Below are positions 30,757-32,314 of a stretch of 32,314 nucleotides of DNA, one piece after another (within the stretch, counting starts at the first letter, position 1; every line of letters starts with the position of its first letter). The stretch comes from Streptomyces sp. GTDB taxonomy: Bacteria > Actinomycetota > Actinomycetes > Streptomycetales > Streptomycetaceae. The notes under the pieces were generated by a model. The model saw only the letters and a list, made by a program, of their open reading frames with translations, did no database searches and had not been told where the DNA came from. The stretch is from assembly GCF_031181555.1 (NCBI RefSeq), contig NZ_JAPSKQ010000066.1, positions 1 to 32,314 on the forward strand, in the 5' to 3' direction. Made by a program: the position numbers and the translations under genes.

Positions 30757-31854
30757 TCACGCGGACAGTCGCTCCACCGCCGCCCGCACCCGCTCGTCCG
30801 TGGCGGTCAGGGCGACCCGGACGAACCGCTCGCCCGCCGGGCCGTAGAAGTCGCCCGGTGCCACCAGGATGCCGCGTTCGGCGAGGTGGGCGACGGTGTC
30901 CCAGCAGGACTCGTCGCGGGTCGCCCACAGGTAGAGGCTGGCCTCGCTGTGCTCGATGCGGAAGCCGTGGCCGAGCAGCGCCCCGCGCAGGGCCGTGCGC
31001 CGGGCCGCGTAGCGCTCGCGCTGGACGCGGACGTGCTCGTCGTCGCCCAGGGCCGCCACCACGGCCGCCTGCGTCGGCGCGGAGGTCATCATGCCGCCGT
31101 GCTTGCGGATCTCCAGCAGCGGACCGAGCACCGCCGGGTCGCCGGCCAGGAAGGCGGCGCGGTAGCCGGCCAGGTTGGAGCGCTTGGACAGGGAGTGCAC
31201 GGAGACGATGCCGTCGTGGGAACCGCCGTTGACGTCCGGGTGCAGCACCGAGACCGGGTCGGCCTCCCAGCCCAGCTCGATGTAGCACTCGTCGGAGAGG
31301 ACCAGGACGCCGTGCTCGCGGGCCCAGGCGACGATCCGGGTCAGCTCCTCCTTGGACAGCACCCGGCCCGTGGGGTTGGACGGGGAGTTCAGCCAGAGCA
31401 GCTTCAGGTCCGCCGGGTCCAGCTCGGTCGGATCGTCGTACGCCACGTGCTCCGCGCGGGCCAGGCGGGCGCCGACCTCGTACGTCGGGTAGGCCAGCCG
31501 CGGGAAGGCGACCTTGTCGCCGGGGCCGAGGCCCAGCTGGGTGGGGAGCCAGGCGACCAGTTCCTTGGAGCCGACGATCGGCAGGACGTGGCGGTGGGTG
31601 ATCCCGCGGGCGCCCAGGCGGCGCTCCACCCAGCGGGTGATCGCGTCCCGCAGCTCCGGGGTGCCCCAGACGGTGGGGTAGCCCGGGGAGTCCGCCGCGG
31701 CGATCAGGGCCTTCTGGATCGGCTCGGGAACCGGGTCGACGGGGGTGCCGACCGAGAGGTCGACGATGCCGTCGGGGTGCGCGGCGGCCGTCTTCTTGTA
31801 GGGCTCCAGCTTGTCCCAGGGGAAGGTGGGCAGCCGGTCGGACACTGCGGACAC
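30757..31854 (-). CDS. Succinyldiaminopimelate transaminase (DapC), 365 aa
   Basis: A PLP-dependent class I/II aminotransferase. The PLP-binding lysine is Lys224 in SLSKRSNLAGYR; Asp188 (LSDECYIELG) and Asn160 (NSPSNPTG) position the cofactor. It makes N-succinyl-LL-2,6-diaminopimelate, the substrate of DapE. GTG 31854 is preceded by GAAAGTGAG at 9 nt; an alternative GTG lies at 31845. A hairpin separates it from the upstream ferredoxin gene on the same strand. The ferredoxin-dapC order is the same in M. tuberculosis (fdxC-dapC, from memory). Confidence 0.93.
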   Translation of the reverse strand: MSAVSDRLPTFPWDKLEPYKKTAAAHPDGIVDLSVGTPVDPVPEPIQKALIAAADSPGYPTVWGTPELRDAITRWVERRLGARGITHRHVLPIVGSKELVAWLPTQLGLGPGDKVAFPRLAYPTYEVGARLARAEHVAYDDPTELDPADLKLLWLNSPSNPTGRVLSKEELTRIVAWAREHGVLVLSDECYIELGWEADPVSVLHPDVNGGSHDGIVSVHSLSKRSNLAGYRAAFLAGDPAVLGPLLEIRKHGGMMTSAPTQAAVVAALGDDEHVRVQRERYAARRTALRGALLGHGFRIEHSEASLYLWATRDESCWDTVAHLAERGILVAPGDFYGPAGERFVRVALTATDERVRAAVERLSA

Positions 31855-31916
31855 GGGTACGGGCTCACTTTCTGGTGCGGCACGGGTACGGCGCCGGTGC
31901 GGCCCGGTACGGCAAA

Positions 31917-31969
31917 CGCCTCGGTCCCGTGCGGCGATCGGGCTGATCGGGCCGTACGGGACCGAGGCG
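31917..31969 (-). terminator. 14-bp hairpin between ferredoxin and dapC
   Basis: Arms 31917-31930 and 31956-31969, with a smaller CGATC/GATCG hairpin inside the loop. It lies 31 nt after the ferredoxin stop. Confidence 0.7.
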
Positions 31970-32000
31970 GCACGAAGTGTGCGGGCCGCTCGCGGGGTGA

Positions 32001-32314
32001 CTAGGCCTGCGGCGGAAGCGCGGCGATGAAGGGGTGGTCGCGCTCGATCAGCCCCAGCTTGCTGGCGCCGCCGGGAGAGCCGAGCTCGTCGAAGAACTCG
32101 ACGTTCGCCTTGTAGTAGTCCTTCCACTCCTCCGGAGTGTCGTCCTCGTAGAAGATGGCCTCGACCGGGCAGACCGGCTCACAGGCCCCGCAGTCGACGC
32201 ATTCGTCCGGGTGGATGTACAAGGACCGCTGGCCCTCGTAGATGCAGTCGACCGGGCACTCCTCGATGCACGCCTTGTCCTTCACGTCGACACAAGGCTG
32301 CGCGATGACGTAGG
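32001..32314 (-). CDS. 7Fe ferredoxin (FdxA type), 5' end cut by the window
   Basis: A small electron carrier with one [3Fe-4S] and one [4Fe-4S] cluster. The visible cysteine pattern is QPC-x7-C-x3-C-P-x2-C, then C-x2-C-x2-C-x3-C-P (ECVDCGACEPVCP). The C-terminal extension (EEWKDYYKANVEFFDELG) is typical of actinobacterial 7Fe ferredoxins. The frame runs out of the window at 32314; the usual start would be only two codons further. Cytoplasmic, supplying electrons to P450s or other oxidoreductases. Confidence 0.94.
   Translation of the reverse strand, partial: YVIAQPCVDVKDKACIEECPVDCIYEGQRSLYIHPDECVDCGACEPVCPVEAIFYEDDTPEEWKDYYKANVEFFDELGSPGGASKLGLIERDHPFIAALPPQA

Overview
The window is about 32 kb of very GC-rich chromosomal DNA from a high-GC actinomycete, almost certainly a Streptomyces or close relative. 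The signs are strong G/C at third codon positions, frequent GTG starts, many apparently leaderless genes, and the gene set itself: TatB, an ECF sigma/anti-sigma pair, a LOG-family protein, FolP-like, DapE/DapC and a 7Fe ferredoxin. I see no tRNA, rRNA, IS element, phage gene or CRISPR array. It reads as conserved chromosome core rather than an accessory island.

Layout, left to right. 1-6.1 kb: a small membrane protein, a ferritin-like protein (-), a DEAD-box RNA helicase with a long Lys/Arg repeat tail (+, apparent CTG start), an alpha/beta hydrolase (+) and an NYN-domain protein (-). 6.1-8.9 kb: an AT-rich divergent promoter region with a textbook SigR-type element in front of a 50-residue protein, then MarC, a PHP phosphoesterase and a zinc-ribbon protein (all -). 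9.0-13.9 kb: an MFS exporter, a SUFU-domain protein (-), a long leader with a possible small upstream ORF, the CorA magnesium transporter, a basic-tailed protein and a lipoprotein (-). 14.1-17.1 kb: a soluble MgtE-N/CBS protein overlapping a DUF1003 membrane protein, then the Mrp Fe-S carrier ATPase. 17.2-22.5 kb (all -): sigma factor, zinc anti-sigma, HtrA-like protease, TatB and an unknown protein. The sigma gene has an ECF-type promoter of its own. 22.7-25.8 kb: an O-methyltransferase divergent from sigma, a DUF3117 protein (-), enoyl-CoA hydratase, DNA-3-methyladenine glycosylase I (-) and a membrane DivIVA-like protein (-). 25.9-32.3 kb: FolP-like, LOG protein (-), DapE (-), a lysozyme-like membrane protein, a small secreted protein, DapC (-) and a 7Fe ferredoxin cut by the window end (-).

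How the genes work together: the sigma/anti-sigma/HtrA/TatB group is an envelope-stress module next to an export component. CorA, MgtE-N/CBS and DUF1003 suggest a divalent-cation theme. DapE and DapC are two steps of lysine/diaminopimelate synthesis. From memory, the same families lie near one another in Mycobacterium tuberculosis (roughly Rv1177-Rv1253), so this is an ancient actinobacterial neighbourhood.

Two features of gene expression stand out. At least seven genes carry a TAnnnT hexamer 6-7 nt before the start codon and no Shine-Dalgarno sequence, as expected for leaderless mRNAs. Most convergent gene pairs are separated by long perfect GC hairpins. No wholly new multi-gene system is evident; the strongest leads are the SigR-type small-protein gene, the MgtE-N/CBS-DUF1003 pair and the CorA leader.
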